Positions 10,915-21,697 of a stretch of DNA of 64,000 nucleotides are shown piece after piece. Location of the stretch: NCBI GenBank assembly GCA_003586115.2, contig QVOM02000112.1:106604701-106668700 (forward strand), read 5' to 3'. Made by a program: the position numbers and the translations under genes. The number at the start of each line of letters is the position of its first letter. The first letter of the stretch is position 1. Source of the stretch: Salvator merianae. Lineage: Eukaryota > Chordata > Lepidosauria > Squamata > Teiidae. The notes under the pieces were generated by a model, which saw only the letters and a program-made list of their open reading frames with translations, made no database searches and was not told where the DNA came from.

Positions 10915-12014
10915 TCCCTTGCCACTACTGCTGACAGCAATGAGGCACCTGGGGACAGGCAACTGCATGGAATCACCCTCCCTGGGTGCTTCTGTGTCTC
11001 CTGTTCAGCGAGAGGGCATCCAATGAGGTTATGGCCTTGGCATCCTTGCCTTCAGCAGCCTTTAGTGGGTGCCATGTGCTCCAGCAGGCATCATATGCCC
11101 CCCAACATGGAGAGCAACACCCAGACAGTTTGTGGAGGCATCTGATAAGTGAAGATATGGCCGTGATCTCTCACATACCAGCTAGTCCCCCCTGAGGCTT
11201 TTTTTACATGACTTACATGGAAGTTACCATTATGGATCACTGCATCATTAAATTTTATGTCTCTGACATTGCCTCCCAGCAGCCAAGGCATATGAAAGTG
11301 CAGAAACATGAGGAGATGAGTTTCTCAATTGCCGTAATAAAGTTTAACATTGTTGCACTAAGACATGTTCTACCCACATATGGAAATAGTTAAATTAAAA
11401 TTGTAATGACTGGATCCAGGAAAGCTCTTTTAGGCCACAGAAAATTAGTTTAATCTGCAAATGTGATTTATGCCTGTCAAGAGACAAGCTTCACTATGAA
11501 TGGTGCAGTTAGACCTAAAAAGCAGGGCTTCCCATCTGATTTTCAGAATGGGACCTGGCCTTCTCCTACAGGCAAAATGGATAATGGCTTCAGTAAACTT
11601 CACTTCTTGCACTTTGGACGGTCCTTTTGCATAGAATCTGCTATATTTAGGATCGTTTGAACATAAACATTCAATGGGTTAAGTTGTAGGTTAATCAGAA
11701 AAAGCCCAAGACTTGTATTAAAGAGAAGGGTATTTTGTAAGCACTTTTTTTGTCCTTTAGCGGGAAGGGTAAGGACAGTGATTGGTTTTTCTCTTGTCTT
11801 GTATCTGTTGACTGAACTGAGCATTACAGAAGAAGAAATCAATCAAAGTGAGAGGATAGAACAAAATGACGTATATCAATTGTATGTTTTATTGATATTA
11901 ATCATGTTTTCATGTCTTTATATGCATTTATTGGGTGTTATGACTAATCCTGGGACTTTTGGGCAATGGGAATAATATAAATATTTTATAATATGATATA
12001 CATATACATATATG
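10915..12014. other. unassigned sequence
   Basis: 10930-11200 is rich in short palindromes and may be a decayed MITE. The rest is AT-rich without recognised features. A TA-rich stretch (11975-12013) directly precedes the transposon block at 12015. Confidence 0.35.
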
Positions 12015-12260
12015 GCATTTCAAAAAGATGGACTCAATTTCAAAGGAATATATTACACGATGGCAACATGTTACAATTACACAAAACGTCACAAATAGTG
12101 TAATGAGTGATCAGGTTTTATTAACTATTTTATAAATGCTCTATGTGCCCTCCACCTGCTGTACAGACAACATCGAGGCGATAGTTGAATTCATCCCAAA
12201 TGACTCTTAAAGTGTCTTCTTCCACTGTCTTCATGAGAGGGAGAGTGCTAAATAATTTAA
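12015..12260 (-). mobile_element. IS630/mariner-type transposon, 3' fragment
   Basis: On the minus strand a frame ending at 12130 reads WDEFNYRLDVVCTAGGGHIE. From memory this resembles the C-terminus of an IS630/Tc1/mariner-superfamily transposase (W-x-E-F-x-YRLDV...G-HIE). Beyond the stop, 12015-12060 (CATTTCAAAAAGATGGACTC...) looks like a terminal repeat. The orientation is opposite to the Tc1-like element next to it and the sequence is unrelated to that element, so it is a separate transposon. Only about 34 codons remain. The subfamily is uncertain. Confidence 0.55.
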
Positions 12261-12294
12261 GGGAACATGTAAGCATCATAGTATAACCCCAAGT

Positions 12295-13772
12295 CACTTC
12301 ATGGATACCAATTTGTCCAGTTAGGAAGCATAAGCGATTGTGAATCAATTTCACCTACTTTGGTGCAAATTAAAGGGACAACAGGGGCACTGGAGGTGCA
12401 ATAGCAAGTCAACCCCCCAAAAGCTAATGGTTTTGCAGGTGGTAGCCACAGACAATACTCTCTCTGTATCATTCCTGACTGATTCTTCTATAGTTTTGCC
12501 TTTTGCTAGCATTCTTGTCACTACTGGCAGCATGAGGCAGTAGCCGCAGCCCATTCAGGTTGCAGAGGTAGTCCAGCTCCTCCAGGATGACACATCCATA
12601 TGTGCCGCCTTAAGAAGGTTTGATGTGGCTCCCAACACAGTTTCAAGAGCATGGAGCAGATCCCAGGACCCGGCCATTACACAAGGAGAGTTGGACAGGG
12701 CTGCAAAAGGACATCAACCCAATATCAGGACCAGCATCTGTTCCTTTGTGTGGAGAGGCAAAGGAGAAGCACTGTGAGAGCCCTCCAAAATGACCTCCAG
12801 TGGGCTACTGGTGTGCATGTTTCTGACCAAACCGTTGGAAACAGACTCCATGAGGGTGATCTGAGGGCCTGATTTCCTGTAGTGGGACCTGTGGTCACAG
12901 CCCAGCACCATGCAGCTCAAGTGGTGTTTGGCAGAGAACACCAGGATTGATAGGTTCACCATTGGTGCCCCATTCTCTTCACAGATCAAATCAGGTTTAC
13001 ACTGGGCACATATGACAGATGTGAAAGAGTCTGAAGATGTCGTGGTGAATGTTATGCTGCTTGCAACATCATCCAGCATGACTGGTTTGATGGTGGGTCA
13101 ATGATGGCCTGCGGAGGCATATCCTTGGAAGGTTGCACAAATCTCCATGTGATAACCAACAATACCCTGACTGCTATAAGGTATCAGGATGAAATCCTCA
13201 GAGCCTTTGTCAGACCTTACACTGGTGCACTGTTCCTCCTGGTGCAGGACAATGCTCAGCATCATGTAACTAGACTGTGTAGGCAGTTCCTGGATGATGA
13301 AGGCACTGATGCCATTGGCTGGCCCTCATGCTCCCCAGACCTGAATCCAGTTGGGAATCTTTGGGACATTATGTATTGGTGCATCCAATGCCTCCAAGTA
13401 GCACCACAGATTCTCCAGGAGCTCCTGATCCAGGCCTGGGAGGAGATTTCCCAGGACAACATCCACCATCTCCTCAGGAGCATGACTAAATGTTACTGGG
13501 AGTTCATACAGGCACGTGGGAGCTACACACACTACTGAGTCACATTATGAATTGCCATGATGAAATTCACATAAAATTTTTACTTTGATTTTAGGGTGAT
13601 TTAGAATCCAAATCATAATTGGTTTATGATTTTGGTTTCCATTGACTGTTGATATGTCATTTTGTTCTCAACGAATTACACAATTTCTATCATAAAGATT
13701 TTCAACTTGAATCTTTCATTCATTGAGATCCAATGAGTGATTTAATTGGTCCCTTAATTGTTTTGAGCACTG
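12295..13772 (+). mobile_element. Tc1-like DNA transposon, inactive
   Basis: The 5' untranslated part (GTGAATCAATTTCACC at 12338-12353), transposase region and 3' untranslated part are in the usual order. The 3' end reads ...TTTTGAGCACTG at 13772, followed by TA. The usual Tc1 5' terminal repeat is missing. That place is occupied by the antisense fragment at 12015-12260. The copy is a fossil: its transposase has four stops, a frameshift and a lost catalytic residue (see the pseudogene entry). Confidence 0.9.
12553..13538 (+). pseudogene. Tc1-like transposase pseudogene (DD34E changed to DD34G)
   Basis: The encoded enzyme would cut and paste the element through an N-terminal paired-type helix-turn-helix and a C-terminal DDE nuclease. 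The HTH part (EVVQLLQDDTSI..., from 12565) is in one frame. The frame shifts near 12665-12680 to the frame holding LQNDLQWATGVHVSDQTVGN and the catalytic domain. In that frame there are stops at 12870, 12948, 12951 and 13032, two of them explainable as CpG or TGG decay. The first catalytic Asp is codon 12984-12986 (LFTDQIRFTL) and the second is 13248-13250 (LVQDNAQHH). Thirty-four residues later the expected Glu is Gly (GGG, 13353-13355, in NPVGNLWD). The open part from 13101 ends at the natural stop (GSYTHY). Confidence 0.92.
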
Positions 13773-14026
13773 TATATATGCTAACTCAAGTACTCTTTCC
13801 AAAGAGGTACCATGATTGTAGAGCAACCATCTTGGTAGCCTAGGCAGTTCTTGCGGTTAACAAGCCAAATTAGTCAAAACTGACTTTCATAAAGCAGCTG
13901 ATGGATTTTATCTTTTTATTTTGCCCTTATGCAACATACTTCTTGAAACCTAGAAAATTTTCCCCTTTCAGTCCATTCACCCGCCAATTTATATAATGCC
14001 TACAAAAAAAACACACCATCACCTCC
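13773..14026. other. unassigned sequence before the gap
   Basis: No recognised feature. Confidence 0.3.
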
Positions 14027-14102
14027 NNNNNNNNNNNNNNNNNNNNNNNNNNNNNNNNNNNNNNNNNNNNNNNNNNNNNNNNNNNNNNNNNNNNNNNNNN
14101 NN
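14027..14102. other. assembly gap (76 N)
   Basis: Seventy-six undetermined bases directly abut an AGGA microsatellite. The missing sequence is probably more of the same repeat. The frames of X residues crossing the gap carry no information. Confidence 0.95.
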
Positions 14103-14160
14103 AGGAAGGAAGGAAGGAAGGAAGGAAGGAAGGAAGGAAGGAAGGAAGGAAGGAACGAAC
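14103..14160. repeat. (AGGA)n microsatellite
   Basis: About thirteen perfect AGGA units follow the gap. The true array length is unknown because it begins inside undetermined sequence. Confidence 0.97.
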
Positions 14161-15581
14161 TATTGGAATCAAAAATAGTTCTGACTAATTTGGTGACTGA
14201 TATTGCTTATTAGCCAGACCAACTGTCTAATTTGGCACTGTATGAGACATGACACTTCTTTGGGGGAAAAAGCACACTTGAGTTGGCATATGTTTATTCC
14301 CCAGTATCCTTAGTCACAGTGACCAAACTTTTGAGGACATCTATGTTGAACAAGCTAATATGGCTGGTGAAAGACACTGGGAGGCTGTTCAATGCATCTG
14401 GAAAGGATAATAAGCTTCAGGCTGCCTCCAGATGGCAAGAGGAAAACTTGAGATCTTGTTCAGATTCTGCAATTGCCTCTCACCATCACTCCCCGCTGGC
14501 AGGGCAAAATTGCACAACAAGCCTGGGGCTCTTACGTGTCTGGGTGCTTGGTGTGGTGGGTACTTCTGGGTATTTCAATACCTGAAAGTGAACAAGCGAC
14601 AGCCCCGTGCTTGCATGATAACCACCTTCTACCAAATGAATTCTGAGAGCAAGTGTATAGACAGGGAAGCCATACCACTATTTCAGGAAAACTCAAGTTG
14701 GGAGTTGATTTTCCCAGAACAGTGATATGCCAGAATTGCAACCCTATATCCCAGGGCTATGCTGGGATTGTCATGGATACATGTAACAATCCCAATATGG
14801 TGCTCGGATAATCCCATGTGTTAGGCCATATCTGGGTGCAACATCAGTTCCGCCTATCCATGTGGCTTGTCATGGGGTGTCAAGGCCGTCCTTGACCTCC
14901 TGTTAAAATAGAAAGATGAATTCATCCCCTTGCTTCTTTTGTTCCTATGTGGCGAAAATGTGAAAGAGCTCAGGTTTTTCTTTAGGAAAGAGATTCTGGG
15001 TTTATGTATTAACTTTCTTCTGGCTTTGATCCTGCTTAATATTTTTGTATGTAATGAAGAGGTTTACAGAATTAATATTTGTACAACATTTGCAGCACGG
15101 ATTTGTTTTGCTTGAAACTGGAAGTCTTCCTTTAGTCTTTCCATAGAAGACTGTCTTCTGGAACTTTGGGAATTTGCTTCAATACCAAAAATTACAGCAG
15201 AATTGAGATGTAACTGTACACATTGCTAAAGTATCCATAAGCTATAGCTATCATTACACAGACGTGAATTGCGATCTCCTCCAAATTAATATCTACCCTT
15301 TTCTTAAAACAATTTCATTCTCCTAGTCCATATGTCAAGGTGCTAAATAACAGTCCTAGCAATTTACATGTTGGCTTCATTCCACCCCTTTCAGTTTCAT
15401 TTTCCCCATCCGTGGCCTATTGCTGCTATTTCTGATTGGCTGACCCTACCTGTCCATCAGACTCTGCTCCAACCCCCATCTCTCTCTTTAGCTGTTGTCT
15501 TTTATCTATCCTGTTTTTGCTTTATCACAAGCATGTCTCCCCCTATTTTTTTGCAGAGAAGCACCCCAAATGCTGTGCTTT
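14161..15581. other. unassigned, with a palindrome-rich part
   Basis: 14419-14880 starts GGCTGCCTCCAGATGG, similar to the H5 terminus, and contains palindromes such as GGGATTGT...ACAATCCC near 14764-14793. It may be a decayed MITE without a clear right end. The remainder is AT-rich with no recognised feature. Confidence 0.4.
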
Positions 15582-15800
15582 TGGTCCTTTCTACACTGGG
15601 CCTTATTCTGGATCAGCAGCGGCTTTAAGTCCGGTGACCTGCTGCAGCAGTACGGAGGCCCGGGGGCCCCGCAAACAGCCATGGCACACTTTGTGTGGGG
15701 TGCGAACACCCAGGCTTAAAGCTGGCAGCTGCCACTGTTCTGGATTATATCCCGGAATAGGGACCTGCCATGCGCATGCTGGTGCAGACTATAGCAGACG
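15582..15800. mobile_element. H2 MITE, left half, interrupted by a hAT foldback
   Basis: GGTCCTTTCTACACTGGG at 15582 and GGATTATATCCCGGAATAGG from 15742 correspond to the left arm of the foldback H2 copy at 21520-21697. The hAT-b element at 15614-15737 separates the two parts, and removing it with one copy of its duplication restores the H2 order. The right arm is missing. Confidence 0.7.
15614..15737. mobile_element. hAT-b foldback MITE with exact 8-bp duplication
   Basis: It starts CAGCAGCGGCTTTAAG and ends CTTAAAGCTGGCAGCTGCCA plus CTG. TTCTGGAT is repeated exactly at 15606-15613 and 15738-15745, the 8-bp duplication expected of hAT. The interior is the GC-rich right arm of the complete copy at 50616-50826 (CTGCTGCAGCAGTACGGAGG onward). 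It is non-coding and is a shorter derivative of that foldback. Confidence 0.85.
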
Positions 15801-16855
15801 CCAGGCGTTTCACTTAGTGGGGAAAAGGGATATGGGGATCTACGGTCCTTTTGACTGATCAATATGCATAGGCTCAGAGGCTTGTGATTGGCTGTGCTGC
15901 ACACTCTCATTCCAGTGTCAGAAAAGAAGGAAAGTTCAAAAGCCTCAAGGACTTGGCCATTCCACAGACTGCATTTGTGGCACCCCAAAGGATAACTATC
16001 ATTTTGGAACTGCCTCTCCTGCTCTTTTGTAGGATGATTTTTAGCTCCCTAAAATGGATAGGAGCATGATGGTGTCAAATGCTTGCCTGTGGGCATGATG
16101 AATTTAAACCTCTCCAAAATCACTCTTTCAGTGGCATGTGGATATATCCTATAATTTAATTCATAATTCAGCAGAAATATGGTTTTGATGCTGGATTTTA
16201 AATGCTTCTTCTAGAACTTTTTTTTTAAAATTTAATTTTGTAAGACTTCCAAAAGCTGCTAAAGAAATAAATAAGTTTATTATGACACCTGTACCAATAT
16301 CATGGTTCTGAGCTTGCATTATAGTTATAGAGTCTTCCTTTTCCTGATTTCCTGTGGCTGCCAGTGTTTGGGTTCTGAGATGTTCACTGTAAAATTTAAG
16401 CAAATAAGTCCCCCTCCTCCAAAATAAAGGGGGGAAAATCCCTTCACTAGGGGCACCAAAAATCTTTGGATCAGCCCTGATTCAGGAAGAGAAGCACAGC
16501 AAGTCTTGAGTAGACAGAGGACACAAAGCAGATAATTTATACTAAAGTTTCAGTTCATCTGTTGCTTTTAATCTTAAAAGCTTTAGCAGAAATTTCAAAT
16601 GTTGTCTACTGATAGTCTTTTTAAAAACATGGTGGTAGAGTAGATAGATCACAAAATTAGATGCACAGTGCATTAGTCCCACACTACTTGTGAAGAATTC
16701 CTTTCCAGACAAATTATGTGTATTGCAGATACAGAGGGGACCAGAAAGTGGAGGCTAGAGGGTAGGTGGCATAAATCCTATTGTTAGTCTAGCCAAACAC
16801 ATGCTAGAACACATTATCATTCCTTATCGTTATCATTCTTACCAAGTGGCAATGG
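15801..16855. other. unassigned sequence
   Basis: No recognised gene or repeat. Confidence 0.35.
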
Positions 16856-16859
16856 TGGC

Positions 16860-17464
16860 TATCTAGCAGAACTGTTCCAGGCTGTGAATGGCCTAATGAC
16901 ATCAGACCAGAGTCAAGAAGGGCTAATGCCATTTGAGACCCACTGTGCAAGATACTTCAAGAACAAAATTGTTCAGATCTCCATGGAAGTGGAAGCCACA
17001 ATTATGGACAATCCAACAGATGCACCCAGAGAACCATCTGATCTAGTTATTCTGGATCAGTTTCAATTAGAATATTGCAGTCTGGAGATGTGGACAAGCT
17101 GCTTGTTTGAATCCAACCAGCCATGTGCTCTGTTGACCAATGTCCATCATGGTAATTAAAAGCCAGATAACAGGATATGTCCAGGTGGGTTCTTGCTCCT
17201 TGACCTCCCAGAGACTTTTGATACCTCTCACCATGGGATATTTCTGGAAAGGCTATGGCGTTTGGGATTTGAAGATACTGTACTGTGATGGTTCTGCTCC
17301 TATTATCAAGGTCAAAAGTAAAATAGACATAGGAGCTTTTCTGACACACTGGGAACTAACATATAGAGTTTTCTGGAACAGATCTTATATCCCTTAGTTT
17401 TCAACATTTATACGTAGCTACTTGGAGTGGTCATTAGGAGGTATTAAGCAAGATGTAATCAATG
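16860..17464 (+). mobile_element. L2 LINE, ORF2 part before the Penelope insertion
   Basis: Plus-strand translation gives L2 ORF2 text between endonuclease and reverse transcriptase (IVQISMEVEATIMDNPTDAP then REPSDLVILDQFQ, 16955-17070). It continues to a diverged RT core (LAPLTSQRLLIPLTMG... around 17190, corresponding to the LLDLPEAFDT motif), with stops and shifts. The element continues at 18103 after the nested Penelope-like insertion. It is inactive. Confidence 0.8.
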
Positions 17465-18102
17465 GTAGAATGTAGGCTTTCACGGCCGGGTTAGTAGTTT
17501 TGGGGCTGTTGTGTTGTGTTCCATAGTTCTTCTGAGAACCTAAGCTTTTGGACATAGCTATGATGTCCATCTTCAGAGGATTTGACTTCTGGAAGAGTAA
17601 AAAATAACTGATGGTAAGCTGGATCTTATCACCCTTCTTATAGATGTCCCTTGGATGTTTACTTGTTGGAAGCTAATCTTAGATAATGAGGCATTTGTCT
17701 TTTTCTGGTTGTAATCTGTAGCCATTGTCTTTGTAGGAGTAGGTGTTGATAGTGGTTTGCTGCTGTTTTCCTGACCACTATTCATTAGCATAATCCCTGA
17801 TGATGGAACATTGCATGTATCCTTAACAGCTTCTGGTTTGTTTAGTTTGTGTGTCTCTTTTGTTGATTGTTTGTTTCTGTAGAAGGGTTTCCACCAGTGG
17901 CTGAAAGACAATCCTTGTTCTCTGTTAAAATTATGAGGGTGTTGTTTTATTTCAGTGACCTCCCTGGTAGATAATTCATGGAATCCTTTGGCTCTGGCTA
18001 TCAAATCCTCTGAAGATGGACATCATAACTATGTCTGAAAGCTTAGGTTCTCAGAAGAACTACGGAATATGGCACAACAGCCCCAAAACTACTACACATG
18101 AG
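17465..18102 (-). mobile_element. Penelope-like element, truncated, inside L2
   Basis: Two inverted arms, about 17473-17580 and 18000-18098, are copies of one terminal repeat. They contain TTCTGAGAACCTAAGCTTT, its complement, and GAAGATGGACATCAT. Between them lies the end of a Penelope ORF on the minus strand. The flanks AAGATGTAATCA (17450) and AAGATATAATCA (18103) look like a target duplication of about 12 bp. The right arm has CTGAAGA, a GGACAT/ATGTCT stem and GAAA, the core order of a hammerhead ribozyme. In the left arm GAAA has become CAAA. Penelope terminal repeats are known to carry hammerheads. Activity is not shown. Confidence 0.8.
17573..18004 (-). pseudogene. Penelope-like ORF, C-terminal remnant
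   Basis: This is an open frame of 143 codons whose first codon is TTG, not ATG. Near its start it reads STREVTEIKQHPHNFNREQG followed by LSFSHWW. The pattern RE-x-x-EI-x-x-HP-x-NFNRE-x-G...W is that of the end of the GIY-YIG endonuclease region in Penelope/Poseidon-type proteins (family assignment from memory). The reverse transcriptase and most of the GIY-YIG domain are missing, because upstream the frame runs straight into the inverted terminal repeat. The downstream 100 residues are Ser/Thr/Lys-rich and look unstructured. Confidence 0.7.
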
Positions 18103-18738
18103 AAGATATAATCAGTATGCATATGACCCTCAACTCTATTTCCCAATACACCCAATTTAGAAGAGACAGTTCAAGTTCCTGACCATTGCCTGCAGGCAGT
18201 AATTGTCCAGTACACTGAAGCTAAATCCAGACAAGACAGAGGCACTGTGTGTCACAGGCTGTCAAGTTCACAGAGGCTGCCCACCTGAAGCTGAGGTGGT
18301 AGCAGTGGCCAGGAATGCCTATTTTCTGCTATGGCTGATTGGTCAGCTCTAAACTTTCTGGACAGAGACAATTTGACCAAAGTCATCCATGCTCTGGTGA
18401 TCTCCAGAGGACTTTTCCATGTCCTCTACTTGGGGCTGTCCTTGAAGATGATTTGGAAGTGCAACTATTGAAGAATACAGCAGCAAGGCTGCTGACATCA
18501 CTGCTGGCTGGATGCATATCACATTGATCTTAAAGTAATTGCACTGGCTGCCATTTTGATACCAAGCCCAATTCATTTATAAAACCATAAATGACTTGGG
18601 TCCCAAATACCTAAAGGACTACCTCATCCCATAGAGGCCTGTCCATGAATTAAGATCTGCTCGAAAAGTCTTGGCAGTGATCTAATCCACACTGAGATGT
18701 CTGGGTATAGGGCAGGAAATAAATGTAATAAACAAACA
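18103..18738 (+). mobile_element. L2 LINE, RT end and 3' UTR after the insertion
   Basis: It resumes with the RT active-site region in degenerate form (ATATGACCCTCAACTCTATTTC = YDPQLYF for YADDTQLYF). It continues through LNPDKTEAL near 18220, the C-terminal LHWLP-like stretch (GCACTGGCTGCC, 18541), CCCAAATACCTAAAGGACTA, and a 3' UTR ending near GGGTATAGGGCAGGAAATAA. Stops and indels are frequent. It joins 16860-17464 as one original insertion. Confidence 0.8.
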
Positions 18739-19011
18739 TCTATGACGGGGTATGAAAAAACAGTTGCAACAGGCACTAAACTGCTTCATCAGCATAAGCA
18801 ATGGATCCAAATGCAAATACAGGTGGGTGAAAAACCACTGTTTCCCTTCCCAGATTCTTCCTATTGTCATTTGAAAAGGGCCTCTGCATGCCCTAATTTA
18901 CCTAACTAGAAGTGTTGCCTTTTTATTTAAAAGGCATACCACGAGGTTAACTGTTCTGCCTCCATATGCAATCAGACAGCTGTGTTTGTAATTAATAAGG
19001 GATATACTGTA
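18739..19011. other. unassigned sequence
   Basis: No recognised feature. Confidence 0.3.
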
Positions 19012-19215
19012 TTTAGGGGTGGCTGTAGCTCAGCAGTAGAGCAAACTGCCAGGAAAGCAGAGGGGGGCAGGTTTGATCTCCAGCCTCTCCTCAGAAGTAG
19101 GCAGTGGGAAACCACTTCTGTACCTCTGCCAAGAAAACTGCATAGAGGTGCCGCATGGAGGTGCCCATGAAGTCAACAAGGAGTTGGCTACAACTTGATG
19201 GTACCCAACAACAAC
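19012..19215 (+). mobile_element. tRNA-derived SINE with Bov-B-like tail
   Basis: The tRNA-like head GGTGGCTGTAGCTCAGCAGT holds the polymerase III A box, and GGTTTGATCTCC (19070-19081) is the B box. The 3' half (GGGAAACCACTTCTGTACCT, then AGTTGGCTACAACTTGATGG) resembles the Bov-B-derived tail of squamate SINEs and ends in (CAACAA). It would be copied by a LINE machinery recognising that tail. It is nearly full length and shares its 3' end with the minus-strand copy at 22395-22544. Confidence 0.85.
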
Positions 19216-19818
19216 ATATGCATGGGATTGTTGATAGTAATGAAACTAAAGTAGACTCCACATGCCAGTGGAACCTGCTGCTTTTAGGGCTGGAGCACTT
19301 GCTCTAGCCCTCAAAGCAGGAAGCATGCTGATTGCCTACCCTCCCTTGCTCATGGCAGCACTAATGTCAAAGCCAAGGAACATTCGTTCTCTACTGTCAA
19401 CATTTCTGTCTGGCCCTCTCTTTGGAGCTGCAGGAAATCAGCTTTTTTTCTGTATCTCTGAAAACAGTGCCATGTAGCACTATAAATAAGTCAGTACAGG
19501 GGCACTGGCAGTGGTGTGAGACGGCACCAGATAATAGTGAATGGCTGATCTGTTTCACCCAGCGCATGCAGCTTGGCTCTTGAAATGGTCCCAGAAGTGG
19601 GCTGTTTCTAGGTGCCTATCTAAAACATCCCTGACTGGCAACAGTAGCTGGCCTTCAAAGGCATACCATTTTCTGTTACCAGAGGCAAATGCCCTGCCAT
19701 CACAGCTAATAGTCATAGATAGTCCTGACTTCCATTCCCAACCTTTTTTTGTGAACACTAAAGAACTAATGCTTATTAGAAACCTGGACATTTGGATGGA
19801 TGAGCTTTTGTTAACTAA
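19216..19818. other. unassigned; contains repeat family G text
   Basis: 19540-19690 includes CCCAGAAGTGGGCTGTTTC and flanking short palindromes that recur at about 25170, 45945, 49755 and 53305. The boundaries and class of this dispersed repeat (called G here) could not be defined. No gene is seen. Confidence 0.35.
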
Positions 19819-20244
19819 GGGTATGATCACACAGGAATTTCTGGGGGTGTCCTTTTTCTGGGATGGCCCCATTTGTGGTTGCAGGAAAAAAAAAAAAAAA
19901 CCAAGTCAGACACTTTAAAAATAAGCAGCTAAAAACCTCCTACTTGACAGCTCTTCCTTGTTGTCACCTTCCTTGCTCACCTCCAATTGGTCCCTGCCAT
20001 CCCAGATTTCCATGGATCTAATTGATCGGCTGCCATAGCAGGCTGGGATTGACTAGGAGCTTGTAGCCTCCCACCCCATCTGACCCAAACTGCTGCAACT
20101 CACCCCAAGAGCGATTATTTTGCAGCTGTGGAAGGGGTGCATAATCAGAAGCTTGGCAAAGTCTTTTTTTATATTTTCTGTCTGTCCTTTAAATTTCTAA
20201 TTCACCCTGGGGGGGTGTCCCTAAACACAGGTGTGAACACACCC
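19819..20244. mobile_element. H4 MITE with TAA target duplication
   Basis: It begins GGGTATGATCACACAGG and ends GTGTGAACACACCC, with TAA on both sides (19816-19818 and 20245-20247). The duplication and the GG...CC ends fit PIF/Harbinger. GGGGGTGTCC inside the left end is repeated inverted near the right end. A run of about 16 A is near 19886-19901. It is non-coding. Confidence 0.75.
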
Positions 20245-21519
20245 TAAGTGGCACCTAATGCTGAACATGATAAAGAAACAGCTTCCACGTTCCTGAATTT
20301 CTCAAAAAAGGACCCAAGGTTTTGTTTTGGTTTTGACAAAAAACAACCACCTGACAATTACTGCTTATTCATAAGAGGTTTAGATCATCAGTTTCTTCAG
20401 CTTTTGATTCAGGCTATTACTGTTATTTCAATTACAAGAACAGCGAATTTACAATGCCAAAAAACTAAAAGGGGGGGGGGGGAAAGCTTTGTTCACCATT
20501 CCTTCAAAATTTAGGCTTATAGTATTAGTTTCACTAAGACAGCTTGCGATTATAATGTAATAAGGAATGCATAAAGAAGGCATGCTATGCTCCGGCTGCC
20601 TTTGAAGGGAATTATGATGAAAGCGTTTTGTAGAATTCCCCATAAATAAGATAGCATGCCGAGTATGGTTTACCATACTTGTGAATTCTAGCTTTTCTAG
20701 GCCAATTCTTCTGTAATCCTACATGTGCCTCACAGCTGGTAAATGTATTCTCTGCATCAGCTCAAGTTCAGGAATTTTCCTTGGTGGGGGGCGCTGAGGT
20801 ATAACAGAGCTAACCCTCTGGGAACTGGTCACCATTTCTGGCAAAATTACCTTTTCCCTAGTAACAGTAACAAGATGACATTAAATGGTTACTGACTCAT
20901 TTACCAATTAGCCAGAAGATTTGAAAGGGTTGCCATATGCCCTTCATTTAAAAACTGCATCCCAGTGGCTCTGTATGAATGATGGATGTGAAATGCTGTT
21001 AAGTAATTTGCACTGCATTAAATCAGGTAGTTTCTGATTCCTGAGATTTTCAAATAAAGAAGAAAGGAGGAAGGATCAAATTGTTCCTGGGTTAAGCAAA
21101 TCTGAGTGAATAAAAACTTTATATAAGCCTGTCTATCCTACTATCACAGTTCAAGGCATGAAAAAGAATCCCAACGAAATACAAAATGGGTCAGCTCCAG
21201 GTGGATTAACATGTTTCTTTAAAAACTTGTTTTAAAACTTTGATTTATTTAAAATTGTATCCTTCTGTTAACCCTGAGCCCCTAATGTAGGTGCAGTTTA
21301 TTCTGCCGCCTTACTGTGGCATTAAAGTGTGCACTTTCCCCAGAAACCACGAAAAGGCATTTTTCAAATGCAATGTCTCTCAGGAGGTCCCCCATGTGAT
21401 GTGCGCAGCTATAACGGAGGCTAGAGGTTATGGCCAGCATATGCCCACCCATTTTTAAAATCTTTTCCTCAAGGAATGTGGTTGTCCAAATATCCAGATA
21501 TTACCAGATAGCCTGCACG
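20245..21519. other. unassigned sequence
   Basis: A 12-13-base G run is at 20471-20482. No gene or further recognised repeat. Confidence 0.35.
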
Positions 21520-21697
21520 ACCCATTCTGCACTAGGCTTTATTCCAGATTATATCCTAGAAAGGGACCTGACATCTGTGTGCTGGTGCAGACTATGGCAG
21601 GCCCCAATCAGGGCCTCCCATAGTCTGCACTGGCAAACAGATAGCAGGTCCCTACTCTAGGATATAATCCGGAATAAGGTCCAGTGCAGAAAGGCCC
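21520..21697. mobile_element. H2 foldback MITE
   Basis: The whole element is one imperfect palindrome. ATTCTGCACTAGGCTTTATT near 21524 pairs with AATAAGGTCCAGTGCAGAAA ending near 21692, and the arms meet at GGCCCCAATCAGGGCC near 21602-21617. Arm length is about 85 bp. It is related to the left-half copy at 15582 and the right-half copy at 28262. No target duplication could be assigned. Confidence 0.8.

Noticed and set aside
19012..19090. Possible functional tRNA gene (good A and B boxes)
   Set aside because: The acceptor stem does not pair, the anticodon arm is degenerate, and the sequence continues into a SINE tail.
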